64,000 nucleotides of DNA from Pleurodeles waltl (GCF_031143425.1 NC_090445.1:1582662444-1582726443); one strand, 5' to 3'. Positions 11,901 to 23,284 are shown, counted from the stretch's first letter. The notes: a model not told the origin generated them from the sequence alone. Numbers and translations are program-made.

Positions 11901-12861
11901 TACACAACACTGTATGCATGCAGCTAGATGGATGCTCAAGTGCTTGTGTGTGGTACAGTACATGAGTCCTGTGGGTCTAGACTGGGTACCCCAGGGCTTG
12001 CTGGAGGAGAATGCAATGGTACAGGATTCCCCTCAGACAGATTTGTGGATTGCTACATTCCTGGGATCATTTGTTGGACACCCACTGGAAGAAGGAAGAG
12101 CCAGACTCTTCAGTATACTTCAAAAGGGGCTTTTTGAAACTAAAAGGAGGTCACTGGTCATAGAGGCGTGCCTCAAGGAGTAGATGGGGCTGTTAAGGGA
12201 ATCATAAAGAGTAACTTTTTGATGCACATATCACTGAGGCTGATGTCCAGCTGTGAAAATCTAGTCCCTCCCATGGCCTGTCTTTGGGGCTGCCAAGATT
12301 GAAGACTGTTCTGCTGCGATAGACTGTTCTCTAAAGGAAGAGCATAACAGAGGATGGTGCATTTCAAATTGGGCAACCCTCAGAACACAGACTTCATAGA
12401 CAGAGACACTAAATCAAATTTATGTCAGCAAATGGATCATAAAAAGGAGAGCTTAAGGTTCCCAAATTGTTAAACTGAAGCTGTACATAACTATAGAGAA
12501 GCTCAGCACAAGTTCTACCTGGTGTGACCAGGACTCCTGGCGAGGGGACATGACCCAGGAAAATAACAGAACATTTGCCTGGAGCACCAGCTTGCTGCCT
12601 GACCCATGATCAGAGGATACAAGGCAAAGAAGGAGCTTGCCTGGGGGGAGCAAGATCCACTGGGGTTCCTGTCGAGCAATCTTGGGAACAGAGTGTGAGA
12701 TTCCAGCTCATTAGGACCTCTGCACCAATTGGGTTGTCTGCCATGTGCACGGTCACAACCCCCATATGCCAGGTGGGGGTCACGGTGAAGAATAAATGTA
12801 ATCGTCCTTGGTGTTGTGCTGTGACGAGAGAAGAGCCATCAACCTGTGCAGTGACATGGCC

Positions 12862-12876
12862 TGAAGAGGGCCACCA
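12862..12876 (+). repeat. Left 15-bp target-site duplication of the Penelope-like element
   Basis: TGAAGAGGGCCACCA is repeated exactly at 16106-16120. Joining the two flanks at this string reconstructs an uninterrupted pre-insertion sequence. Confidence 0.85.
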
Positions 12877-13408
12877 TGAGTATAACGTAGTTTACTCTCC
12901 ATTAACATAGCAAACATAGGAATGGAAATCTTAAATTCAAATATACAACATACAATATATTTCAATTTAGATATTTATTATAGCTAATTAAACATTCAGT
13001 TCGCACATAATATAATCAACATAGAATCAACCAAAAAAATATAATACAACCCCCTACCCTAAATGAAACATACATATATGAAAACATAAATAACATAACA
13101 GCAAATACGCAAAAATAAACAAATAACACAGAACCAACAAAATCACAAAATAGTATACATACAAATTTACAACCGCCTCATACATGAGAGGATATTTAAA
13201 CAGCACAATAAAGTTACTGCTTTGATGCTACAATTAGGCGTTGTAGTTTGGATTGTATAAAATTCAACATAATAACAGCCAATTCTAGGTTATAATTTCC
13301 TGATTCAAATTCTCGTGTTACAGGCCTGATGGTAGCCAATCCTGGTCAGGGCTTCAAATTTGCCAATTTCAAACACTTCATGCCAATGTTCAAGACATGC
13401 CAATTTAC

Positions 13409-13466
13409 AAGCCGACGCGCGTTTCGGTGAGTGAAGAAAAATATAAATACACCTTCATCAGGACTT
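13409..13466 (-). ncRNA. Hammerhead-ribozyme-like motif of the Penelope element
   Basis: Read on the minus strand: AAGUC (13466-13462), CUGAUGA (13461-13455), A, GGUG (13453-13450), a loop of about 20 nt, CACC (13429-13426), GAAA (13425-13422), C-GCGC-G (13421-13416), UC (13415-13414), then GGCUU (13413-13409). Helix I is AAGUC with GGCUU (one G-U), helix II is GGUG with CACC, and helix III is only A-U plus C-G closing a four-base loop. That matches the minimal type I hammerheads reported in Penelope-like elements, with predicted cleavage after C13414. One caution: an extra A separates CUGAUGA from helix II, which may weaken or abolish activity. Confidence 0.55.
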
Positions 13467-14880
13467 TATGATTCAGTATAATTGGCATACGTACATCTTG
13501 TAATCTGCCTATCAAAGAAACATCAAAATTATTCATTACAATTCTTTGCATAGGGGGAAGGCTCGAATCATGTCAGATTTGCAACCAGACCAACTCAAGT
13601 GACTTAATTAAGAAAAAACACTGATAAAGTGCCCAAGATCAAAGTCTATAAAACCAATGCTTAATAAAGGTAAATAAATCTAAAGATCCAAGGAAAGCAC
13701 CATTAGTGTCCAGCAAAATACTAGATAAAGTGCAGAAATAGAATCACCTATAGCGTAAAAGTGTTGGATTACCACCGAGAGAATCTAGTCAAGAATAGTA
13801 ATAGACTAGTTTGTTTATATTAAAATAAGATAAAATACCTTAGATATGAAAGAACTTAGATATCCCTTACAGGCTGGATTAAACACTCTCCAATTTCAAA
13901 TTTGTAGTCCAAAATGAAGGACTAACACATGGATATAGCTAAATGAAGCTATGCTTTCTCACTCTAAAAGCAAACATAATGAAATCATTAGCTTGCACAG
14001 GGCAGGAAAGACCACAGGTTAGAAAAGAAAAAATCTGCTCATATGTACAATCGCTAACTACAGACTTACCTACAAGTTCACATGGTTTAAAAAACGTAAT
14101 CCACAGGGGAAACCCACAAGGATACCAAACTGGTAGGGAACAACTTGCTAACTGCAAGGGAACAGGGGGGAGTCATGAGCCAGATAGAAATGACACAATC
14201 CAGACAGTATAAAATAATTCAATCCACAAAGGTTCAGCAAAGCTAGCCTACCAGTATCAGCAGGATCCAGGACATATGACCAGCACGATGATCTCTCGAG
14301 GAGCAATAACCCGTACTTCCCCAGCTGCCTCCTATTTAAACCAAATCACCACAGGTGATGCGATGAACATAGAAACAGGCCCGTAGGGGCCATCTAAGGA
14401 AATGGTCAAACATGCGCCATCTTAGAACCGTCAAAACAGCATGAAATATGCCAAAATCTACAGAGAATAAGAGGTACAATCAAACTGTAGAATCATAGCC
14501 ATATAGTAGTGGCAAAAGGAAATAACCAAAAATAAAAAATAATAAAAAATAATGGCCAATTCTAAATCAAACCAAAGAGTAGATATCACTTACCAGCAAG
14601 CCCAAAACAGTGGGCGCCATCTTGGAACGTCAAAGTACAGGGTACTCAATGTCCCAAGGGTAGGCACAAAATGGGTTAGTAAAATACAATACGTATCGTG
14701 TATATAATACAAATCGATAACATAAGGTTTTATAAGAAGGAACCGAAAACGGTTTTATCGTATAAAGTGAAGAATTCACTTCAAAGTAAGATAAAGGGCC
14801 ACCACAGGAGAGCAACCAGCAACCGTGTGGTAGGCACCTGGAAAATTATTGACCCCTCAGGCAATCCTGTACATAAGTAC

Positions 14881-16090
14881 TCAGATGGCATTGCTCCAAG
14901 GGAGATCTTCGTTCAGGCCATTCTCATGTGTTTAAAGAAAAAATCCAAAACACTTCTTTCTTTTTCCTTTGTTTTTCAGGGTCCACATCGTTTCTTGTCA
15001 GTACTTTCTCAAGAATAATCCACCTGATATCTACCTCCTTGTGGTTTAAAGATAACCAATGAGCAACTAGGGGGGCGTTGATCTTTTGTGTCCTAATCGC
15101 AGATTTATGTTCCGATAGCCTACTTCTAAATTCCCTGGAGGTCTCACCTATATATCCCAGGTTGCAGGGGCAAATAATCAAGTAAATTACATTTTTAGAT
15201 CTACAATTAGTCATGTCCATAAATGGGATAGTCTTGTCATTGAATGTAAACTCTTTTGCAACAATGGCTGAGTCACAGGCGTGGCATTGGCCACATTTGT
15301 AATTGCCCGTAACTGGATTAGATCCTGTTAGTGACTTTTGGCCAAAAGTAGATACAAAATTGGTAGCTGATTTCACCAAATGGTTCCGTAGGTTTTTGTT
15401 CCTCCTGAAAGCGAACAATGGTTTTTCAAGTTTATCCGCTTCAGTATTGGAATTCAAAATGTGCCATTCTTTGTTAATAATACCCCTGATTTGATTATTC
15501 AGGGTAGAATGGTGAATCACACAGGCTAGCCGGTCACTGGCCTTGCATCGTTGTTTTGAAAACAGGGCCTCACGGTTGTAAAACTTGGCTCTTTTTAAGG
15601 AATCTTTGATGGTTCTAATCGGATAACCTCTCTGCTCAAATTTGCACGTAAGATCTGCGGCATGTTTCAAAAAGTCTGCCATGCTGGTGCAATTTCTCCT
15701 GAGTCTCAGGAATTGTGAAAAAGGAATAGACTGCTTCTGGTTACGGGGATGGAAACTATCAAAGTGAAGCAGCGTATTCCTAGCCGTGGGTTTAGTGTAT
15801 AGGGTCATAAGCAAGTGCCCTTGATAGTGTTTGATATACACATCCAGGAATTCAACCAAATGATGGTCGTATTTAATCGTAAATCCGAGGTTGCGGTCAC
15901 ACAGATTGAGCCAACTGTAAAATTCTAGTAGTTGGTCTTCACTGCCTTTCCAAATGAAGAAAACATCATCAATAAATCTACTCCAGGCCTGCACATTCTC
16001 ATAGAAAGGGGCCATTTCGTTGTAAATGAACTTGTCCTCGAATGCTCCCACATATAGGTTTGCCACACTAGGTGCACAGGCAGCACCCAT
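14881..16090 (-). pseudogene. Penelope-type reverse transcriptase C-terminus plus GIY-YIG endonuclease
   Basis: The protein copies element RNA and nicks target DNA. The open frame has 388 residues and begins inside the RT: MGAACAPSVANLYVGAFE (residues 1-18, normally the middle of the RT), the catalytic FIDD box (39-42), and FLDVYI in the following motif. After a long linker comes C266-C269-C272 with C296, a zinc-binding-like cluster, then the GIY-YIG domain: VIYL (301-304), GYIGE (312-316), the Arg-rich FRSRLSEH (321-328) and a likely catalytic E361. The terminal WIFSLNT is cut by TGA, but the adjacent frame continues ENGLNEDLPWSNAI to a stop at 14881, so a small frameshift has shortened the tail. 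Missing N-terminal RT motifs reflect 5' truncation. Confidence 0.92.
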
Positions 16091-16105
16091 ACTGACTCAT
16101 TTGAT

Positions 16106-16120
16106 TGAAGAGGGCCACCA
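16106..16120 (+). repeat. Right 15-bp target-site duplication
   Basis: Exact copy of 12862-12876. The RT frame is cut about 15 bases inside this boundary. Confidence 0.85.
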
Positions 16121-16529
16121 CCTTATTGCTACTGCACGTGACACGCCTATGCCATGTGCATAAGAAAAATCCCCAAACCAAGTTAGAAAAAATAGGATTC
16201 ATTTTAATTAATAAATGACACTAAAAGACACAAATCCAATCAGTAGACCCAGGGTTATGAATTTCTAAAGTTTCTCATGAAAATAGTGCCAAAAAAAGCA
16301 TACAGTGCCAATTGTGCTTATATGGTCCTGCTGGACCAGGTCAAAGTCACAAGTTTGTTCCGACTGCGATGAAACATGAGTCATATACAGTAACATGTTT
16401 ATCCCCTGAAGATTTTACCTTCCCTGAGTCCAAGTCCATGTAGGGAGCTGCAGCGGAGCTTCGTGTTGGTTGTCTACGAGAGGAGACTATCGCAGGCTCA
16501 AGAATTGGAATCAACAAATAAAGATGATT
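16121..16529. other. Flank between the Penelope and Ty3 remnants
   Basis: No clear protein resemblance on either strand. It could be the decayed upstream RT portion of the Ty3 remnant that follows, but I cannot align it. Confidence 0.25.
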
Positions 16530-16998
16530 TTGATTCATTTTTAGGACTAGCTGAGCTTTATTCTAAATACATGTGAAATTTTGCAGAGAAAGCATGTAAT
16601 CAGGAAGGTAATGAAAATAAATGTTAAATTTGTATGGCATGAAGAATGTGAAGTTGGGTGTCAAAGTATTAAAAAGCTGCATGATGGATGCCCCCTCTAC
16701 AAAGGTTTGGCCCTAAAGATAACAGCATTGCTACCAAGGACTCTGGCGGTAAAGGATTGTATGCAGTCTTTACACCCATCTGAAAGAGGAAAGATGGTGT
16801 TATTGTGTTTACATCAAGTTCTTGATAAGGAAAGATGCTCTGCCAGTGAGACAGAGACACCAGCCTACTTTTAGGGAGCCTGACATTTTAGAGTTTGTGT
16901 GGAGAAATGAGTTCACTTTAAGGTGGCATCACAAACCACTGGCAAGGATGTTACACACTGGTGGCATGCTGAAAGCATCTGCGAGAATAGCACAATAG
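16530..16998 (+). pseudogene. Ty3/Gypsy polyprotein fragment: end of RT and RNase H
   Basis: In Ty3-type retrotransposons this part of Pol joins the RT thumb to RNase H, which removes the RNA template. Translated pieces: FLGLAELYSKYM then, after a stop, NFAEKA (about 16539-16595; family consensus FLGLxxYYRKFIxNFA), KFVWHEECEVGCQSIKKLHD (about 16628-16690; consensus FxWxxECxxxFxxLK), and EFTLRWHHKPLARML with KASARIA (16909-16995; consensus FTLxTDHKPLxxL and SARI). The order and spacing fit Ty3/Gypsy. At least two stops and a frameshift (between about 16874 and 16909) make it dead. No LTRs could be paired with it. Confidence 0.75.
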
Positions 16999-19523
16999 CC
17001 TGTGTATAAGAATGCAGGATTACTTTTATCAAATAAATGATGTTCTAAAGACAAAGAATGTAATTTCTGAATTATTATCTAGGTTGCTGATACTGATGGA
17101 AGAAAATTAAGATGGAGATTGCGATGGGTGCGCGGCTGAAACTGAGGATGAGTAATTTAATGAGGGCATTTCAAATGGAGAATGGAAACAAGCGCATGCT
17201 ATACTGAAGGGAACATTGGCATGAGTTTTCCAGGGAAGTCCAGTTTGAATATAGAATTTAGGCCATTTCTGGTTCTGAGAGACGTGATTCCTGTTGATAG
17301 TTTTTCACAAATCAAAAGGATAAAATGGTGCCACCTCCCTCTATGAGGAAGACGATAGTAAGATTGTGCCATGAGGACCATAGAGGAGTACAAAGAACCA
17401 AGTTGAGTGTTAGAGATATTTTCTCAAGGCTCGGTTTGGATGCTGACGTGAAGAGGTCAGGGACAGGATAGGCAAAAGGTGAATGCTCCGATTTGTCCCA
17501 GAAAAGCTTGAAGCCACCTGTAGTTCAGTTATCTCGCGATGCCATGGGAGAAACGTACAACTGACATGTTGGAGGAAACGTTAGGTACATTCTGCTGGTC
17601 ATTAATCAATTGTCTAAATCATTCAATCGGTCAAACATTTAGAGGGGACGCAAACCACCTGTGAGGGTCTCGAGGCACTAAATGAACTGAACTTCAGGTT
17701 CTAGATAATGTGAAGGCTGATGTGGTGGAGAGTTTTGAAGAAAACGTGTTTCTGTTATGGTAATCCTACACATGCAGTTCTGGTCTGAGAAAACTGAGCA
17801 ATCCAAGGCAGTAGGCACTGAACATAAATGTACCTTATGGTACCACTTTAGTATTGATTAATTAGTAGGGAGGTTCAATAATGGCATAAAGAGTATATAG
17901 CTGGCTGTGAGAGGGGAGGGGAAGAAGTTAATTTATTTAATTATGTGTTTGATGTGTTTATTTAGAGTGGAACTAGGCACATGGGCGGCAAAGTGCTTTA
18001 CACATTGACAGGAAATACAATTAATACAATAGGGGGTCAAATTAATGATGCTGTAACAAAGCACAAACAGAAAAATGTGTGATTGGAGTAGGAGAAATGT
18101 GAAGTTAGAGGATCGATACTAATTGGATATTTTAGATAAAAAGTAAATTCTCATGTATAAGATTTCAAAAGGAGGGTTTTCATGGCTCATCTGAAAGAAA
18201 GCAGGGATTGATTCATTCTCTCTTCAGAGAGTTTGCTGCTGAGTCTAGAAGCCAGACAACGGAGGGCTTTGGTCTGTGTTTAGTTTTCCATAATTTGCTA
18301 TTTTCAGCATCGGTTTATACTTGTTCCCTGGTGCTTCTTTCTTTTCCCTTGAATAACATTTTGTTATTAAATAAGCGGGTCAGCCTAGGTGAAGACTTTT
18401 ATAGATTAATCATGCTATATCAAATTAGTCCTGGCCCCCAGGAGGAGTTAGTTGAGGTTTCTCAAGATCGGATTGGAATGGCCCATTGTCTTTGCCTCTC
18501 TGGTACCCCTGCAGCTTCATGTAGGAGAGCTCTGAGTCACTGGAGCATTCATGGGTAGATATGTGAGTGAGGCACCCACCATCGCAGTGTGAGCAGCAGT
18601 GCATAAACTGTGATCCTGAAATCCTCAGGCTCAATGGATGGCTTCCAGTTACTTAATACGTGGGGGCTGTTGTCAGACTAGTTAGGAGCTGTGTGTATTC
18701 ATAGTGATTATCAGATTGGAAAGATACTCAAAGAGTTTGCTGAAGGGACCCAATCATCTCTGTTTCTAATGATTGAATCTTAGCCAGCTTTGCCCTCAGA
18801 GATCCTTTCTCAGTGGGTAAGCTGCAACAGGCTGGTGACTGACATCACACGGACAACATGCTCATCAGGTATTTCACAGGCTGGGTCCCCAATATGCTGG
18901 AAGAAAGTTGCAAATGCTTCAGAAACATTGATTTTCAATTTTCATGAAGAAAGCTCTGCTCTGGGGCTCTGTCTTTGAAAACTGAAAAAATGGTCCAAAA
19001 TGCCACAATACTGTCATTGAGCGATTTCACAGAGAGTGCTCCTATCATGTTGGTGAAACCACTTTTGGCAAAAACTCTCTACAGACCCTAATTGTAACAT
19101 GAATTATGGAGAGCAGGTTGCCTCTGGTTGCTCACAGGCGTGGTCTTAACTGAGCATGCGTTTCTACTGAATCTACAGGAGCAGACCCAAAGACAAACTG
19201 TAGAACTGGGGTAAGACAATGTTTTAATTCAACAGTGTTCCAACAAGGTATAAGTTAAATAATTATTTAAATGACTTGCTTACATAGATTATTTATACCA
19301 CAATGAATGGAAAAGGGTAAGCACACTGTGTCACGTGAATAGAGGTCAGTTTTATCAAACATTATATGGATGAATGATTAAAAAATGGCAGCAGTGCTCG
19401 TACACACAAACAGAGGAACAGGCAAAGTGAATGTGACAATATAAAACTGAAAAACAACTCAGAAGTGTGTAAGGAACAAGCAACAGCAAGAGACTCAGAA
19501 ATTAGATGCAGAGTGCATGAAAC
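16999..19523. other. No recognised gene; possible decayed Ty3 continuation
   Basis: The first 800 bases could contain the degraded integrase of the preceding Ty3 fragment, but no HHCC or DDE motif is readable. The AT-rich stretch around 17930-18200 and the frame at 18208-18558 (plus, 116 codons) carry no assignable domain. Confidence 0.3.
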
Positions 19524-19690
19524 CAGTGGTGTAACAAAGCCCCCCACAGCCCTTGCATTGTAGGAGGGCTGAACTCCAAGGGGCCCTCTCAGCTCAGTAC
19601 CCTGGCCTGAGAGCTCCTGGGAGAGTTCAGAGGGGTGGCCCTCCATGTAGTTTGCAGCCCCCCCCCCTCTCAAGTTTCGTTAAGCCACTG
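19524..19690 (+). mobile_element. hAT-type MITE, 167 bp
   Basis: Ends are CAGTGGTGTAACAAAG and, on the opposite strand, CAGTGGCTTAACGAAAC, a classic hAT terminus. Flanking octamers CATGAAAC (19516-19523) and CCTGAAAC (19691-19698) agree at 7 of 8 positions, as expected of an aged hAT target duplication. Too short to code for transposase, so it was mobilised in trans. The interior is C-rich on the plus strand. Confidence 0.82.
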
Positions 19691-19859
19691 CCTGAAACTA
19701 TTAATGTCCTTTGTAGGGGCACAGTCTCTTCCATAAAACTCCAGATATTTTAAAGGGAGTAGGCGTCAACGTGTTTGAATGATTTTGTGATATGATGGTC
19801 AGTTTTAGGACAAGAGCACTATATATGTATGGTTGGATTCCTCTGAACGATTCCAAACT

Positions 19860-20345
19860 ATGGGCATGATTTTATATGTGGGTGGAAATGGTACTTTGTC
19901 CCAGTGGAGACAGGGTACCCTTTCCGCCATCCTGAAGGTCTGTCCGCCTCAGTAAGAGTCAGGTAGGTATTCACTCTGTAGTCGGCGGAGACGTCTTTAC
20001 CACCGCTGCCTACACACCTTCAACAGCCTAACATAGTAAGAGCCATCAAAGGTTTGGCCATGTGTCCGCGCGCCCTATTTAGATTGGGCAGACAAAGGAA
20101 TAGTTTTCGCTGCCTGTCACTGTCATGAAAAACATGGCGGTAACTGGCGGTGAAAACTTTTACATGATATCCACGCCGTGGAAGAATGCTCCCATTGCGA
20201 GGGGTTCAATGGTTTTCTTGATTTAAAAAAAAAAAAAAAAGACTTTGGGATTTTCATGTTTAAAATAAAAAATCCAAGTTTGATGCATGGCTCCGTGAGC
20301 TTGACGAAGCTGCGCGTCAAATGCATCGCAAGGAACCGCAGTCAC
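19860..20345 (+). repeat. Dispersed repeat with internal poly(A), copy A
   Basis: Shares ordered blocks with 63050-63430: GGTTTGGCCATGTGTCCGC, GTCACTGTCATGAAAAACATGGC, a poly(A) run followed by GACTTTGGGATTTT, and ATGGCTCCGT. The homology continues past the A-run (20225-20240), so the run is internal to the repeat rather than a 3' tail. No ORF or terminal inverted repeat was found. Class unknown. Confidence 0.6.
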
Positions 20346-21655
20346 AGCGGTACCAGGAAATGCAAAACACGTCCACTGGGGCAGCGGTCGACTCTGGCGG
20401 AGTACCCTTGCCATGGTGGAAGTAAATTGACGGTAATTACTCCGTCCAAGATATAAAGCAGTCCTTAAATTTTGAAGGAGATGCAATGTTATTCCTGGAT
20501 GCAAGTATTCGATATTGAGGGAGGGGGTCGGGGGTGAGGATAGGGGCGGAAAAAATCACTGTGAGCTGCTGAAAAAATCAAGATGTGCATCACAATGAAA
20601 ACCCCCCGAAAAAAGTTTTTACTTTCTCCGAGGACACACGCAGCACCTGTCATGGCCCACACTCTGATTGCGTCAGCGGCTGCTCCTGCAATTTTAATAG
20701 GGTTGAACCCCAACTCCCACCCAGAGGAGGTTTTTCGTTCTCATACACACCTCGATTTTTTTCATCAGCACGTTGTGAAAGGTTTTGTGTTCTTTACAAA
20801 TAACTGCATCCACTTGTAAATGCATATGGTAACAAATTCGAAATAAATAAGACGTGGTTAAACATTGTATTTTGAAGTTGTACCAAATGATTTGTTGCAT
20901 AGTGGGATCACAGAAAAATAGACATATTTTGGTACTTACTTAAGAAGAAGTTGTTTTGCGCTTGTACAGCGTTGAGCACACGTGTGGCTGCATAGATAAG
21001 AACAATGAATAGACAAGTATGTTTTTGCATGCTGGATATTTGTTGATTAATTAACACTGTCACAATTTGTAAAACGAACAGAGGAGCACGGAAAATTATG
21101 TTCAACAGACAATAAGTAATCTTCTTGTTAAGCCCACAGCTTGTTCTAATGAATGCGTGCTGTAAGAGAACCGTCCATGATGCCCAATGTGGCATTCTAT
21201 TAAAACGCAGAGGTTTAATTCGAGATTATGAAATAATTTTTACAGACTAAAACGATTTATATTTTTTTTGTAAAATGCGTTGACTGTTCTCTAACAGAGT
21301 GCAACTTCTTTTCGTGCCCTTTCAGTTGGACGAGCAGTTTTCAACTTCAGCCAACCTGCTGAAAAGTCCAAAATTATATGACTGCCTCCTCCAGCAATAA
21401 GTCACTCAATGATGACACCTTTTGTCCTCTCGGTTAGCCTGCTTGTTCTCTAGTATATCTCTGATTAAAGCCTTGCATGAGAGCTAATGCAAGCCAACAA
21501 GCAAACGCATCTCTTGGAGCTTCCTCAGATTTCTAACAGGGTGTCTTGATGCCTGCTTTGCATTTCTCAATGCTCAATATTAGAAAGTCTCATCTTAGCC
21601 AGCAGCTAGAGAGTTTCCACCAGCTTATTCTGCTTTTGTGTCTGTCGGACACTTA
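20346..21655. other. No recognised repeat; possible conserved non-coding DNA
   Basis: The part from about 20930 to 21330 lacks any block shared with other parts of the window. It contains TTGATTAATTAAC (21041-21053) and TTTAATTCGAGATTATG (about 21210-21226) and keeps several CpGs. No gene is seen. Confidence 0.25.
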
Positions 21656-21873
21656 GGGGCAGGTTGTGTGTAGTGCCACTTTCCTTGCACCCTTTAGAGC
21701 CCCCCTACCGCCACCATGTGTGCGCTGTATTTAAAATACGGCACACCATGGGGCAGTGTAGGTGGCAATAGCATCAGAATTTCTGACGCAATTGATGTAG
21801 TGGTCAGGATTAGCTTGAAAAAAATGACACTAATGTGGTGGTATATGGCGTAAGGGGCTCTTAAATCTGCCAC
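21656..21873 (-). mobile_element. PIF/Harbinger-type MITE, 218 bp, TTA target duplication
   Basis: Starts GGGGCAGG and ends CTGCCAC, flanked by TTA on both sides (21653-21655 and 21874-21876), the TWA duplication typical of Harbinger transposons. Its left half (CGCCACCATGTGTGCGCTGT) is the reverse complement of the right part of the MITEs at 26658-27198 and 27298-27808, so it is an internally deleted, inverted member of the same family. Confidence 0.75.
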
Positions 21874-21876
21874 TTA

Positions 21877-23284
21877 GTTATTGGCTCTGTAATCAACCAA
21901 ACAACGCTCATGGCGCATGCCATTAGGGACCAGCAAAGAGTGACAACGCAGGCTTGTTACATTTACTAGGAGCACTTGTGGCACTGATTGAATCAGATCA
22001 TGGTGTGTGCGTGTGTGAGCCATATCTGTGTGCCAAACCACTCTATCACTCTGAATATCTGTCATCTACAGTGTGGCCTGCCTCAACGAGGAGAAAAGTG
22101 ATGAAATACCTCCAATTTCTCAAAGCTCTTCCACGCTCCTTACTACAATCCTCCAGCCTCACGTGTGTCGCATTGCAAATTATAGTTTCTACACCTGGTT
22201 AATTGTCTCAGAGCCACAAAAGATTTGGGTAGTGCAGCAAATCCATCTCCTCTGCTCCTCTACTCTGGTGATGAAGCAGGCATGACTTTCCAACCCTCCC
22301 CAACTCCAGTGCGAATGACAATTTTGAGTAAAATGTAGCAGCCTTGAGCACTCATTTTGAGTTCTAGTTAACACTAATTATGAGCGATTCAACCTGCGCC
22401 AGGTGAGACAGAAGCAAGCAGAATCAATTCATACATTTCTCACCTGCCTGAGGACGCTTGTAAGCACCTGCATGATGATGAACGCAGTTGAGGGGTGAGA
22501 GCACAAGCTATTCAGAAGTGCTGTTCACCCAAACCAAGACAGCTCAACCTTCGCAAACCGAGGCTGTCACTCAAGAGCAGAAAAATTGTCACCGGCCCAC
22601 ACTGTGGAGGCAATCTGCCCATTGAGGGTTGCAGCCCTTCAAGAGGTTAACAATGGTCAGGATGTGAAAAGGTACGCCCATCGAAAAGAGCTACACAGCA
22701 CCACCAGAGTCTGAATTTGATGGAAGAGCAAGAAGATGAGGCTACATGTCATCCTTCTGGTCCACATATGCTCAAATGGAGGCAGTTTCTTTCCAAGTGT
22801 AGAATCACTTCCAGAGGCCCTGAGATAAGGCACTGATTGGTAGAGAGTCCACTGTTCATGGCTATACCGTGTTTGGTAGAGAGTCCACTGTTCATGACTA
22901 TACCGGGAGCCCAGGACCAGACTGGTAATGTTTTCAATGCCAGCCCCAAATGCCACACGGGAGTGATCTTTGACTTGGTGCCTAACAATTTGCATGGTGG
23001 CTAGGCAAGGGTTCTACTGGGAGTAAGTTTGAGAAATATTGACTTAAAGTCTACAATTTCCCAGATACATTGGTTAAAAAGACGTTGGTTTTTCATCAGT
23101 TCCAAAAGTAGTCACATCTAGCATTCCAATAGATGCTTTTTCCGAGTCAGAGCTCGGTACCTGCTATGGCTTTCTCCTGCAGATTTGTAGCTGTGTCCCT
23201 AATGCAAATGTGCTTTTTTTCAGTGAGCACAAATCTTTTGCCCCACCACTAAACTGTACATATTTTGGCAAGGCCAATGTTAGG
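21877..23284. other. No recognised gene; contains a 36-bp duplication
   Basis: Apart from the local duplication at 22837-22904, no repeat family or coding sequence is evident. The frames at 22657-22995 (minus) are partly products of that duplication. Confidence 0.3.
22837..22904 (+). repeat. 36-bp-period tandem duplication
   Basis: TTGGTAGAGAGTCCACTGTT followed by CATGGCTATACCG at 22837 recurs at 22873 with one change (CATGACTATACC). Period 36, two copies. Confidence 0.88.

Larger units (their letters stand above)
7617..12861. other. 5.2 kb without a recognised gene
   Basis: Holds only minor structures: a 28-bp tandem duplication (8789-8844), a short (AC)n run (8941-8958) and a near-repeat of GAGAGGTACTGCTAC at about 8542 and 8580. 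The longest frames (7670-8029 minus, 119 codons; 11674-12183 plus, 169 codons; 12575-12910 plus, 111 codons) show no motif, signal peptide or membrane segment that I can assign. Frames of this length are expected by chance in a window this size. The right end is the pre-insertion target of the Penelope element. Confidence 0.3.
12877..16105 (-). mobile_element. Penelope-like retroelement, 5'-truncated
   Basis: A 3.2-kb insertion bounded by an exact 15-bp duplication. On the minus strand it contains the C-terminal part of a Penelope-type RT/GIY-YIG polyprotein (16090 to about 14881), then about 2 kb of AT-rich 3' sequence in which a hammerhead-like motif sits at 13466-13409. Loss of the upstream RT motifs right at the duplication is the 5' truncation typical of target-primed retroelements. 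The terminal 500 bp on the left is very A-rich on the plus strand. CxxCxxC upstream of GIY-YIG suggests the Neptune group. Confidence 0.88.

Noticed and set aside
11674..12183. 169-codon plus-strand frame with many Cys and His
   Set aside because: No recognisable family, no conserved spacing of Cys/His, and the start is arbitrary. Frames of this size occur by chance in 64 kb read in six frames.
12575..12910. Cys-containing 111-codon frame as a Ty3 gag or protease
   Set aside because: No CCHC knuckle (CX2CX4HX4C) or DTGA/DSGA protease motif is present, and the frame crosses the Penelope insertion boundary.
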